Positions 53,900 to 64,000 of a stretch of 64,000 nt of DNA are shown one piece after another. This DNA comes from Saccopteryx bilineata (Eukaryota; Chordata; Mammalia; Chiroptera; Emballonuridae). Location of the stretch: positions 209,929,302 to 209,993,301 of the forward strand of contig NC_089495.1 of NCBI RefSeq assembly GCF_036850765.1. The letters run 5' to 3'. Within the stretch, counting starts at the first letter, position 1. Each line of letters starts with the position of its first letter. The position numbers and the translations under genes are program-made. Below the pieces are notes generated by a model. That model ran no database searches, had not been told where the DNA came from, and saw nothing but the letters and a program-made list of their open reading frames with translations.

Positions 53900-56440
53900 A
53901 CCCAGGTATGAGTTGGGGATGCCCTCCCTGGACCAGGAAGGAACCTGCCCCCCTCCTGAGGTGGGAGCGACCCAGCCAGGGCAGGGTGTGTGAAGGGGGC
54001 GCCCACCTGGCAGCCCTGGACTTTTCTGTCTTGGGCACGGCTCTGTCTCTGCCGTGTGGCCTCCAGGGGCCGCGTCTTTGATGGCAGGTGTACCCGGCTG
54101 TTGCTTGTCCTTGAACGGAAGTTGGCACCCTACTGTCACTCCGGAGGCTGGTGGTGGAGCCCACCGTGCTGGGGTCAGCGACATCTTCCCTGGGGGGAGA
54201 GGGTCGTGTGTGGTTTTTGCCCTAAATGGATGCCAGTCCCTGAGGAAGAGAAGAGCCCAGGGGAAATCCCGCTGAGCTGTGGCGGTGACCGGAGCGGGGG
54301 GCGGGCGGGGCAGGGAAAATGAGGTGGCCACAGAGTTGGCATTCCCTCGTGGGAAACTGAGGTTCAGAGAGCTCCAGGAAGCTCCCAGACCCCTCCCCTA
54401 TTAGGTGAGTGGTGCTACTGAGCCCAAGGCCACCCTCTGAAAGGTCAGGCCTGGGGACAGCGTGGGTGAAGGGCCACTTGGCGTGGCTCGGGTCCCCTGG
54501 CTGGATTGTGTTGAGTTTAGAGCCTGCTCACTGCGTCCAAGTTCTGATGCTGGGGCTCTTCTTCCCCAATGCAGGAGGACTTCCTGGAGGTGGCGGTGGC
54601 CGCTGCCCGGGCCCCAGGGGTGTCAGCGCGTCGCCACCCCACTGAGGGTCTCTGTGGGGGGGCGGTGGGGGGACCCAGCCTCCTGCAGACGGCACGTCTG
54701 GGGGGAACTCCGCAAGCTCCTTCTCGATCTGCGTCAGTTTTCTCCCGTGATAACTAATTGGACACACACTGCCTCTTCACAGCGTCTAATTTTCCATCGA
54801 TTGTAACAGGGCTGCTGGAGTCTTCCGCAGTGAACCCCACGTCTGGCATCAGCTGCTGCTTCGAAATGCTGTGTGTGCTTCCTGTGTGGGGTGATGCTAT
54901 CAGCAGGTGTTCTGAAACCCCAGTTAATTTTTGGGTGTGTAAAAGGCACACACACACACACACACACACACAGCGTGAGCCGCAGCCCTCTCCCTCATAG
55001 ATCCTGCGGAAGGTCTTGAGGTGAAAGTCTGTAATTTGGGGAGTAATGCCCCTGGACGGACGTGGTGACAGGTGGAATCAAAGAGCCGGAAGGGGCCCTG
55101 GGGGGCGGGGTGTGCCCGTGCCAGCTGGCGAGCTGTTGGGGCGCGGGGCCTCTGGCCCAGGTCGGGTTTGGGAATGGCAGCGGCTGGAATGGTGCAGCTT
55201 TCGGGCATTCCCCCCCCCCCGACGATGGCGTGAGGTGCAGCGTGAGGAAGCTCGTTTCCTGAGGACTCTTCGCTCTGTTGGTAACATCGATGGCAGTGTG
55301 AGAAACCGTCTCGTCCGTTCTGCCGTCTGTCTTCTCTGGAGTGCCAGGCGGGGTCGGGAGTCTGGGGTCTGCCTCCACCTCTGTGCTTCTGGAGTCAAAA
55401 CAAGACAGGTGTTTGTAGGGCCGAGTCCGGCCACCCCCTCTGTCCTCCGGGGGCCGCCTGTCTGGTCTCAGGGTGCGAGGCTGGGCTGGCCTGAGCCCAC
55501 CCCAGGCTCCCGGTGAACGTCAGGGAGCTGATCTAGAGGGGGAAGGGCGAGGCCACCCCGGAGGAGTCTCCGTGGTGCAGTCCCACTTGGCTCCTGGAGG
55601 AGGGGCCGCGAGTGGGGGCCATGGGGGCTGGAGGGTGGCCATGGTGCTGAGCCCTCGTCCCCGCTGCTGCTGGAGCTCCTGCCCTGCAGCTGCAGAGGAG
55701 AGACAGAAAGGGGGGTGCAGAGAAGGGCAGCGGAGGGCCCGCGTGGCCACGTCACTGGGCAGGCCCGTCTGTGCTCAGAGGGAAGTCCGTGCGCACGGGG
55801 ACATCGCGTCCCATCCCTGCTGGAGCTGCGGCCTCTTGTCCGCACTTCTGATGAACGGGGTGTTGGCAGGGAAACTGATTTTCTCAAACGGAACTTGTTC
55901 CCTCTGAGTCAGCACGGGTGACCCGGAGAATGCATTCTTGACCGACCCGTGCTGTCCTCACAGTGACCGCGGGGCCACCCTGGGTGTTTGGGGACAGGGC
56001 CTCAGCCTCCTCCTGCTTCTCTCCTGTCATGACCACACTGCGGTGTGTCGGAACCCACCTGTCCCCGCCTGGGAGGGGCTCACAGCCAGTCAGCCAGGGC
56101 CCAAGGTGGGACTTGGGGACTGTCCCGACCTGGACTGTCCTTCTCCAGCCCAGCTGAGAAGGGGACCAGGCTGGGGTGGGGAGCTAGGGCCCACAGCTGC
56201 AGGACCCCCCTCCCTCCAAGGTGCTCACCCCATAGGACAGGGCCTGCTGGTCTCAGCTGTGCCCCGGGGCTGAGACTGGTGGGTTCAGCGGACGCCTGAC
56301 GGAAGGTGCGAACCAGAGGAGAGCAGGGGACAGACGGCAGGTGAGGCATCAGTGACGGAGCAGGGGTCTCTGCCCTTGACCTCCCGACATCCGGGGGCCC
56401 CCCCGGGTGAGTCCCAGCGGGGCCAGCGGGGGAGAAGGAG
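53900..56440. other. Host gene intron between the microRNAs
   Basis: Unique GC-rich sequence. It includes a (CA)n run at 54,948-54,973 and an AT-richer patch at 54,750-54,930. No exon can be supported. Confidence 0.45.
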
Positions 56441-56454
56441 GAGCCGGACGGCGT

Positions 56455-56668
56455 GCGTGTCTGCGAGCACACGGGTGCACGCGTGTCTCTGGGTGTGTCT
56501 GTGGTGCGTGTCTGCGAGCACACGGGTGCACGCGTGTCTCTGGGTGTGTCTGTGGTGCGTGTCTGCGAGCACACGGGTGCACGCGTGTCCCTGTCTGGGT
56601 GTGTCTGTGGTGCGTGTCTGCGAGCACACGGGTGCACGCGTGTCCCTGTCTGGGTGTGTCTGTGGTGC
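56455..56668 (+). repeat. 51/55-bp minisatellite just upstream of mir-133a-2
   Basis: The unit is gcgtgtctgcgagcacacgg then gtgcacgcgtgtctctgggt and gtgtctgtggt. There are two 51-bp units and two 55-bp units with an extra ctgt. It ends about 110 bp before the hairpin. Confidence 0.95.
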
Positions 56669-56778
56669 GTGACCCCTCGCAGCCCCGCCGCAGTGGGGGC
56701 GGGGGGTGGACGCAGAGCCGGCATCCCTCGTCCCACCAGGAGCGCCTTCATCGCGGACGTCACCGTCCCCACGGATCC

Positions 56779-56880
56779 GGGAGCCAAATGCTTTGCTAAA
56801 GCTGGTAAAATGGAACCAAATCAACTGTTCAATGGATTTGGTCCCCTTCAACCAGCTGTAGCTGCGCATTGATCGCGGCG
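56779..56880 (+). ncRNA. MIR133A2: microRNA mir-133a-2 precursor
   Basis: The 102-nt hairpin starts gggagccaaatgctttgc. The 5p arm is 56800-56821 and the 3p arm 56837-56858 (begins tttggtccccttcaacc). Both arms agree with the vertebrate sequence as I remember it. Differences from human lie in the loop (aactgttc) and the outer stem. miR-133a represses SRF and other targets and is co-transcribed with miR-1. The 9.2-kb spacing from mir-1-1 and the shared strand match the human locus. Confidence 0.97.
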
Positions 56881-57079
56881 ACGCCCGGCCGGAGGTCCCG
56901 GTGGCCACCCGGAGGCCCAGCAAGGCCCAGTCGGCTCCAAGTAAGCTACCCCGACCCCACCGAGCCAGCCGTGACAGCAGGACCGGGACCCACCCTCCCC
57001 GCCAGCCCGCCCCTGAGTGAGTGTTCCAGACGACCTCCCCACGCGCCCAGAGTCCTTGTCCTCGTCGGGTCACTGAGAA

Positions 57080-57085
57080 AATAAA
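57080..57085 (+). terminator. Possible polyadenylation signal AATAAA
   Basis: A canonical hexamer 200 nt after mir-133a-2, in gagaaaataaaaggttc. It could end a host transcript isoform; the human transcript extends further. Confidence 0.3.
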
Positions 57086-57109
57086 AGGTTCATTTTCACA
57101 CCCAAGCGC

Positions 57110-59780
57110 TGCTGGAGAATGTGTCATAGAGCCTTCCCCCTGCGGGTCCTGTGCCCTGCCCGACCCCCAAAAGGCAGACACCCCCAGCACACCCCGGCTG
57201 ATGACCTAAGGGCCCGTCTGGTGGCTGGTGGGGAGGTGCAGTTTGAGCGGAGGGCCTGCGTGTCCCGATGTCACTTTGGTCACCCAGGTCCAAGGACGGC
57301 CAGCGGGTGGATGGAGAAACAGGCCTGGGCCTGTCCTGCACCCGCCCAAGAGCCCCAGGCGAGGCCAGGACGGGTGTTTGGGAGGAAATGGTCATCGTCA
57401 GGTGGTCCTGAGAGGGCCACTGGGAAAGCGGACCTTGCAGAGGGCGAGGTGGATGCCTTTCATTCTCAGCTTTGGGGTGCTGGGCTTTGCAGAGGACTCC
57501 TCCTCAGCGGGGGGCCCCAGGGAAGACCACTCAGTCCCAGGGCCCCAGCGGCTGGTGGTGGCCTGGTCAGCTCTATGGTCAGCTGAGGTTGTGAAGTGGC
57601 TGTAGGCACTGGTGGGCGGGGCAGCGTGTAACCCATGAACGGGGACACCAACACACAACCCCTTCCTGGGCAGAGCCTCGCACCAGAGGCAGGGTGGCCG
57701 GTTCCCCACGAGCAGCCTCTAGGCATGAGAGTCTGATGCCTGCCAGGAGTGAACCCCAACTTCCTCCAGGAGTGGCAGAGATTGGGGTGCCTCAGGTCTG
57801 AGACCACCGCCTGTCATACCTCCTCTCTGCTGCTACTGCGCCCCCCCCAAAACCAGGGGAGGCAAACACCCAGGGGACTGTCCACCCTGAGGCCTAGCAC
57901 AGGGGACAGCTGTCCCGTGTTGGACCCAGGCCTGCGCCAGGGGGTGGACTTGGGAAATTCCTCCAAACCGACAGCTGGGGGGAGGCCCCCCGGCCAGCTG
58001 CCCACCCCTCCTTGCTGCGGCAGCTCCGGCTGGTGTGACATGTGGCACCTGGCGGAGCCCTGGGCCCAGCCCTCCCGTGTCCTCCGGAGAGGACAGCCCC
58101 TGCCCTCTCTGCAGCCCCCCCCAACAGAGCTGGTCCGCACCCAACAAGCTGATTGATGAGCTCTTCGGTTGATTAGATACTGTTCCCATTTGTCTCTAGT
58201 GGAGGCTGGGTTGTCACCATTTAGGCACCAGAACCAGGGGCTGTTCTGGCCGGGAGCCCACGCCTCTACTCAGGATGCCCCGAAATCGGCAGGGGCTTTT
58301 CAAGTATGAGCTGGTGACGTGAGTCAGGACGTGGCCTTGACTGAGGATGGAGACACCTGACCCCCCACCTTGTTCCCAGCCTGGCCCTTCCTTCCTGTCC
58401 CTGCCCCACGCAGCCCGACTGCAGCCCGGAGCCTGTGGTTCTGACTCTGACACCTGCCGGTGACGACGGCCAGGTGGCTGGAAGGAGGGCCCCAACCCCA
58501 CAGGCAGGGTGTCGGCATGCCACGGTGCTCAAGGCAGGCAGGGCAGCCCGGGACGAGGGCCCCCCACGTCCAGCCCAGCCTCTGCCCTCGTTACCTGGGC
58601 ATCTGAGGCCCGTCCTTGGCCTTGGCCTCACCTCTCCCCATAAATGAAAAGATGACTGGACTCGAGACCCTTCCCACCTCCACCCAGGCCAGGGGCATGA
58701 ACAAGGGACCCTGCTGCAGGCCGGTTCCTGCCCCCCCCCAGGGGCGGACCACGGCTCCCTGATCAGGACCACGGCGCAGGCCCTGGGCCACCAGGGTGAC
58801 CACACAGGTGCTGTGGTTTCAATGAGTGAAAACACAAAACCCAAGCTGTGCCCGGCAGGTGGCCGGAGGGCGGGCGGAGAACCAGACGTCCCCGCTCAGC
58901 AGCCCGGGCCACGCAGCAGCAAACAGGCTGTGAGCCCAGGAAGATCTCACGCGTGGACACTGGGATGTGGATTCCACAGAAATGTCAGGGTCACAAAATA
59001 TCACTCTTCCTTTGAGTCATCCTCCCCCCCACCCCCCCAGCCCCATCACATACGCACGTCTGAGCCGTTCTCAACTTGTACCCCAAACGGCCGCCTGGGA
59101 TCCGGTCCTCGGGCCAGCCTGAGTGGATGAATGAGCCTCAGAATCCCTGTGTGACCAGCTGTGTAGTGGACACGTGGTCAATGACAGGGGAGGCCCCCAG
59201 GAAGCCCGCCCCCACCGTGGCCCCCAGACCCAGCTTCCGCGGTGTCGGGACAGCCCCTCGAGGGTCTCTCAGAGGCCACGTGAGGGTGACAAGTCCAGGA
59301 GGGAGGCTTCCCGGGGCTGCCTGTGGGTGAGGCTCACCTGCAAACCACACAGCTTCCTGGCAGGGCGTGTGACAGTAGCGCCATGCTGCAGGAAATTGTC
59401 CCAACGCGGACACCCCTGCCTTCCGGGACCCCTGTCCTCCTGAGGGCAGGAGTGAGGGGTGAGGCGCAGGTAGTTCACTGCTCCCCAAGGTGGCGGATGG
59501 GGCAGGAGAAGGGGGTGAGGCGCAGGGACCCCGGCTCTGCCTACAGGCCTGTAGGGAGTGGGGTTCTGGTCCCTCAGGGGCTGGGTGCTTCCTTCCCGTC
59601 AGGGTGGTGGGAGGGGGACTCTGGCCAGCATGGAGAAAAAGGGGGGCCCAGTGAGGAGTCCAGGTCTGCTCCCCAGACCCCCTCCCGTCCCTCTCATCCG
59701 AGAGACACTCCAGACGCACGGATGTCCGTGGTGGTGACAGGGTGGGGCTGAGGAGCAGGCCACACTGGTGTCTACTTAAA
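57110..59780. other. Non-coding, no gene seen
   Basis: Unique GC-rich DNA, possibly the 3' part of the host gene. No exon is recognised. Confidence 0.45.
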
Positions 59781-60093
59781 AAAATGGGCACCAGGGAGGG
59801 GCCTGCCCAGGCGGTGACGCAGTGGATAGAGCATTGGACCAGGACTCAGAGGATCTAGGTTCGAAACCCTGAGGTCACCAGCTTGAGCGAGGGGTCACTC
59901 GCTCTGCTGGAGCCCCCAGTCAAGGCACATATGAGAAAGCAATCGATGAATAACTAAGGTGCCGCAACGAAGAATTGATGCTTCTCATCTCTATCCATTC
60001 CTGTCTGTCTGTCCCTGTCTGTCCCTCTCTCTGACTCTCTCTCTGTCTCTATCAAAAATAAATAAATAGGTTTTAAGAAAAGGGCGCCAGGGA
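59781..60093 (+). repeat. Rhin-1-like SINE
   Basis: The head gcctgcccaggcggtgacgc starts at 59801, with B box ggttcgaaacc and tail aaaaataaataaatagg. The imperfect target duplication is aaaatgggcaccaggga (59781-59797) and aaaagggcgccaggga (60078-60093). Confidence 0.9.
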
Positions 60094-60795
60094 CCCCTGA
60101 CCTTTGTCACAAGGCTGCGTGGAGGGCACCAGCGTCCTGCTCGTGTTGTCGGGGACGCTGGCCGTGCTCAGAGCTGCCCACCTAGCAGACCCCAGCATCT
60201 CCTCACAGTTACTTTTCATTCCTAGAACCGAAAACCAGGAGCGCTGCCCCCAAAGGCGGGTCTCCCCTGTCCCTGCAGCAGAACCCTTCCTTCTCTGGCC
60301 TGAGCTGGACAGACTGGAACCTGAGAGCCAGAGCGAGTTCATGGGGTGGGGAGGACCTCACCGGTCATTGTCCACCCCGGTAGCTGAGGCTGCCCCCGGT
60401 CTGCACACCACGGTCCCACTGGGAGGCCAGGACCATGGGGGAGGGGAACGGGGCGCCCCGAGGGCCTGTGTGGGGCACCTCCATCCTGTCTCTGCTCTGT
60501 CCTGTGCGGCCCGATATACAGCAGTCACCAGTGGGGGGCCTGGGGACGAGGGATTAGGGGAGCCCCTGATGTGCATACCTAGATTCCCGTGGTGACCCAG
60601 GTCCCAAGGACCCCGGGAGCATGGTGCTCTCGCTCCCAGGAAAGCGGCTGTGACCTCCTGAGCACGCCTTGCTCCTGCCTGCTGGAGGCTCCCCTGGCGG
60701 CTGTCCCCCCCACCCCCCGAGTCCCTCCCTCAATAAGCCCAGCTGCCCTCAGGTGGGTGGACCCCTTCCCCATCCCCAACACTGACCTTCCGGCT
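60094..60795. other. Non-coding, no gene seen
   Basis: Unique GC-rich DNA. Confidence 0.5.
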
Positions 60796-60799
60796 ACTC

Positions 60800-60925
60800 T
60801 CGGTGAAGGTCACAGCTGCTGTTAATTTGGCACCGTTTCTAATCAATCCCGCCTGTCATAATAATCACACAAAAATAGCAGCTGCGTGTATATATCACCC
60901 ACGTTGTCACCCCCACATAGGAGGT
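60800..60925. promoter_or_regulatory. Candidate muscle-type enhancer
   Basis: Two CAGCTG E-boxes (60813-60818, 60879-60884), a MEF2-like acaaaaatag, a MEIS/PBX-like cctgtcataataatcac and 'gctgttaatttggcacc' sit within 110 bp of low-GC unique sequence. Function is inferred. Confidence 0.4.
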
Positions 60926-61525
60926 CCTCCCAGTCCCCCACCCCCGTGCCAGGAGCTCCTGGCTCGTGAAGAGGCTGCTCCCGGGTACCAGACGCGGCTG
61001 GGAAGGCTTGGGGACAGGGAGGCTGGCGACCGTCTGTTTCAGGGCTGCCCAAGGACCCTGGACACGGGACGCGCCTCCTGTGCTGTGCAGACTCTGCCGG
61101 GGAAGGCCAGCCGCGTCCCGTCGGGGTGGGGGCACCGTCCACTGCGGCAGGACCTCGGACGCAGAGCGGACTTTCAGCACCGGCACGCGGACAGCTCCCT
61201 GCAGCCGCCGTCACTGCCGGTTCCCTGGTGTCCCCCGACAGGGTGGCGGACAGGATGGAGGTGCAGGGGCGCACCCCCTCCTCCGGGAAGGCAGGCAGGC
61301 TTGCAGGGCAGGCCCAGGAACAGAGCCTCTGACGAACCCTCGAGCCCGAAGATGACGAAGCCATCAGTGGGAGTCTCGGCGAGTTCATTGAATGCTTTGC
61401 TCGTGGCTTCCGGGGCGGCTTGGACCGAGGGGGTTAGCACAGAGACCCCGTGTATTTGGGGACCCCCTTGGTCTGCACGCGGGCCAGACACACTCTCGAC
61501 ACGCCCTCTGCAGACCAGGGCTCCA
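60926..61525. other. Non-coding, no gene seen
   Basis: GC-rich. The frame at 60,803-61,654 has no recognisable protein. Confidence 0.45.
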
Positions 61526-61529
61526 GCCC

Positions 61530-61640
61530 ATGGGTTATTCATGAGGCGTTGTATTAATTGTATCGATATATTAATAATTAATAATGACATGCTCGTAACC
61601 GCTGCTGTGGCCAGTCTGCCGGCCCACGTCCTCCCGGCAA
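61530..61640. promoter_or_regulatory. AT-rich candidate conserved element
   Basis: The stretch 'gggttattcatgaggcgttg' then 'tattaattgtatcgatatat' and 'taataattaataatgacatg' is a sharp AT island in GC-rich surroundings. It has palindromic TAAT cores and no repeat signature. It looks like a deeply conserved enhancer core. Confidence 0.45.
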
Positions 61641-64000
61641 AAGTCCTGCCATGAGATGAAGGGAGTGCCACCTCGAGGGGCGGCAGCCCGCAGTGGGGGG
61701 GGCGGTGAGCAAGTCCCTGAATAGGGGCCCCCACCCTGCGGGGGAGGTGGTGCAGGGGAGGTGACACATGGCACCGTGGCATGGGTGGTCTGGGTATGTG
61801 TCCACGAAGAAGTTTGAGAGAAAGCCAGGCATTTCCCCGCACAGAGAGCCAAGAACTGCAAAGCCCGTTCACGCAGGGGTCCAGACTCAGCTGGGAGCTC
61901 CAAGCTGAGGCCTGGGGAGGTGGGGTGGGCAGTGGGGAGCTCCCAGCTGGCGGGGGTGCCAGTCCAACTCCTCTCCTCTGGCTGTGAGGCCGTGAGCCGG
62001 TCTCTCGCCAACTCTCCGAGGCTCCGTTTGGCCACCTGCAAACCGCAGATAGTGGTCATGTCACCTTGGGGAGGGCTCAGACCTGGTGCAGGAGGCTCCA
62101 GGCAAAAGCAGAGACTCAATACCAGCCCCCCCCCCCGATTTCTTTCCCTGGAGAGCACTGGAGTAAATTCTAGAAGTCCCCGAGTTCCGAGGCATCATCC
62201 CCCGCCCGGCTGGGAAAGGGAGTGGGGACCTAGGTTTGTTTTAAAAGCAGAGATCTGGCGGGTTGGTGTTCAGAGAACGTGGAAACAGCCTCTCTGGAAA
62301 CACCAGGGGAACCCTACACGTCACACTTCCCGGGGCACAGACCCAGAACGGTGCCGGGGGCCCTCCTCACACTCACCTTTGCAGCCACATGGTCACACAG
62401 ATCACTGTTGTAACCCCGTGTGATAAGGTGGGCAAATCACGTGCCTTCCCCAAGGTCACCGCTGTCTGAGCTGGGCCCCCAACACAGGCAGAAGGTTCCT
62501 GAACCAGAGAGCACAGGTGCTCAGTGTTCTAGTTGGAGAGGCCAGGACAGTGGGCCTTCTAGACACCCTGGACGGCGGTGCCTGTGGTCCCAGCTCCCCT
62601 CCCCCCTTTCCCTTCATCCTCCATGCTGTCTGTCTCTCTCTCCCTCTCCCTCTCCCTCCCCCGTTCCCTTCATCCTCCATGCTGTCTGTCTCTCTCCCTC
62701 TCCCTCCCCTGTGTCGGTCGTGAAGGCTCCAGGATTGTTATGGAGGTGTGAGCATGTGAAGCCTGTCCTTGATGGGGTATCTGCAGGCGTGCCCCACAGT
62801 GACACATGTGTGGACACTCCGCAGCCCCCACGCCTGCCCTGTGCTTGTGTCCTTGACCTTCGGAGCTGGCTCCCGCGGGACAGCGTAACTTGGAGCAGAA
62901 CTGGGCACACGGACAAGAGCCGTGGGACTTACTTTTATTTGCTTTTGACAACTTAACTCCAGAACGGGTTTCTCTCCCCAGCAAAGCATCCCCTTGGGTC
63001 ATCAAGGACGCCGTGAGGACAGACTGGGGCTCGGTTAGAGAGAAATGGCTTCTCCCAAGGAAGGCTGGCTCTGAGCTCAGCCAGGAGGTTGGGGGTGCTG
63101 GGGGGGGCAGCTGAGCCTGCACAGAGCAGTCCAGGGAAGGTTCATGGGCCGTGTAAATTCATCCCAGGAGGCTGCCGCGGCCGTGAGCTGCGCTGACAGC
63201 TCATGAGACCTCTCTTTGGTGGGTCCTCTCCTCTCCTCTCCTCAACTCAGCCAGACTCTCTGAGGCAGAGAGAAGGGATGGTCTGGGCTTGGAGACTAGG
63301 ACATCTGTCTCAGGTGTGTCCTAGACACAGGGATGCTTCTCCCCAACTCCCAGTTTCTGTGTCGGTAACATGGGAGTGGCAGAGAACCAGCCTAGCATGT
63401 TGGACCACATGCAGGCACGGTCCAGCTCTGGGTGGAAAGTTGACCCAGGCTGGTGTACCTCCAATGCTGCCCTGCCCTGGGTGTGACAGCAGCACACATG
63501 TCACCCTGCTGCCAACACAAACCAGGTTACAGGATAAGGGGGAGGTCTGGGACCCTCACTGGGGTGACACAACCGTTGAGTTCCCAGGATTGCACAGATG
63601 CGTGAACTGCATGTTCCCGGAGCAAGTGTGGGAATCGGACTGGGTGGCTTCTGACTACTCAGACACTAAGGTCCTTCCATGAGCCGAGGGCAGCTGGGAG
63701 GCACAGGCTCTGAGTGAGAGGGACGGGTGTGAGCAGAAGTCAGAGTTCCCGGGGAGTTCATCTGGGAAACATCTGCCACTAGAGTCACACGGCCACACGC
63801 ACCCCAGCCTCAGGGCATCTCTGGGAAGTGACGTGCTGAGGCTCTGGCCACACAGCTCCTGGTGCATCTGGGAGGGGGGGACACTGAGTATCCAGGGGGC
63901 ACACTCCGGAAAGAACTGCTTCTTCCACCAGACTTTGACCCCAGGACAACCAGGGCTGCCCCCGCCCCCGGCAATGCCGGCAACACTGTGGGGACTGTGG
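61641..64000. other. Non-coding to the window end
   Basis: GC-rich unique DNA. CT-rich degenerate repeats (tccctctccctctccc) occur at 62,630-62,710. No gene is recognised. Confidence 0.5.

Larger units (their letters stand above)
43878..57105 (+). ncRNA. MIR1-1HG: MIR1-1HG host transcript (approximate extent)
   Basis: This is the primary transcript for mir-1-1 and mir-133a-2, the heart and skeletal muscle pair. The 5' end is set by the TATA promoter at 43,848. The 3' end is provisional, at AATAAA 57080-57085; in human the transcript runs further. Exon borders cannot be read securely. A strong donor (gcg/gtgagt at 44,522/44,523) near the start is one candidate. In human the locus is annotated as a host gene with a weakly supported open frame (C20orf166). 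I see no convincing conserved protein here. Confidence 0.5.

Noticed and set aside
26081..64000. Search for OGFR exons 4-7, COL9A3, GATA5, SLCO4A1 and NTSR1 exons
   Set aside because: None of the signature peptides I know (for example the OGFR exon 4 start or the GATA zinc finger) appear in any frame.

Overview
This window is mammalian nuclear DNA, most likely from a bat. It carries two kinds of tRNA-derived SINE. One has the head ccctggccggttggctcag (Ves-like). The other has a head reading gtggcgcagtggatagagc (Rhin-1-like). The L1 3' end is also of a kind I associate with horseshoe-bat-type genomes. The order (bat) is fairly secure; placement near Rhinolophidae/Hipposideridae is inferred from memory of those SINE families. 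The DNA is GC-rich and holds many minisatellites, as expected of a subtelomeric region such as the end of human chromosome 20q.

Layout. 1-8.2 kb: intergenic, with a cluster of SINEs nested in and around an L1 3' end. 8.2-15.0 kb: MRGBP, complete in five exons on the + strand, with a CpG-island promoter. 15-19.4 kb: intergenic, with SINEs and a GGGGA tract. 19.5-22.9 kb: OGFR promoter and coding exons 1-3 only. 22,940-22,952: a 13-N assembly gap. 22,953-26.08 kb: a 40/47-bp minisatellite of about 75 units. 26.1-64 kb: no protein-coding exon that I can recognise. This part contains the muscle microRNA locus MIR1-1HG. It has a MEF2/E-box/CArG-like/TATA promoter at 43.6-43.9 kb, mir-1-1 at 47.55 kb and mir-133a-2 at 56.78 kb, all on the + strand. 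Human spacing is nearly the same (about 3.9 kb promoter to mir-1-1 and about 10.6 kb between hairpins, from memory).

How the parts relate. MRGBP is a NuA4/TIP60 subunit, OGFR is the opioid growth factor receptor, and MIR1-1HG is the host of miR-1 and miR-133a in heart and skeletal muscle. In human they share one chromosome arm, but MIR1-1HG lies roughly 270 kb upstream of MRGBP-OGFR, with SLCO4A1 and NTSR1 between. Here MIR1-1HG follows a truncated OGFR. The join falls at or near the N gap and minisatellite, so it is either an assembly misjoin or a real rearrangement.

Main points of interest. (1) The OGFR/MIR1-1HG junction. (2) A single A-to-G change at nucleotide 17 of mature miR-1-3p, a molecule that is normally invariant. 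(3) Two missing G's that put the MRGBP start codon out of frame. (4) A perfect CTCF-type motif carried by the Ves-like SINE. (5) Several muscle-type regulatory clusters and AT-rich candidate conserved elements. (6) A 380-bp candidate DNA transposon. I found no wholly new biological system; the most unusual biology is the miR-1 change.
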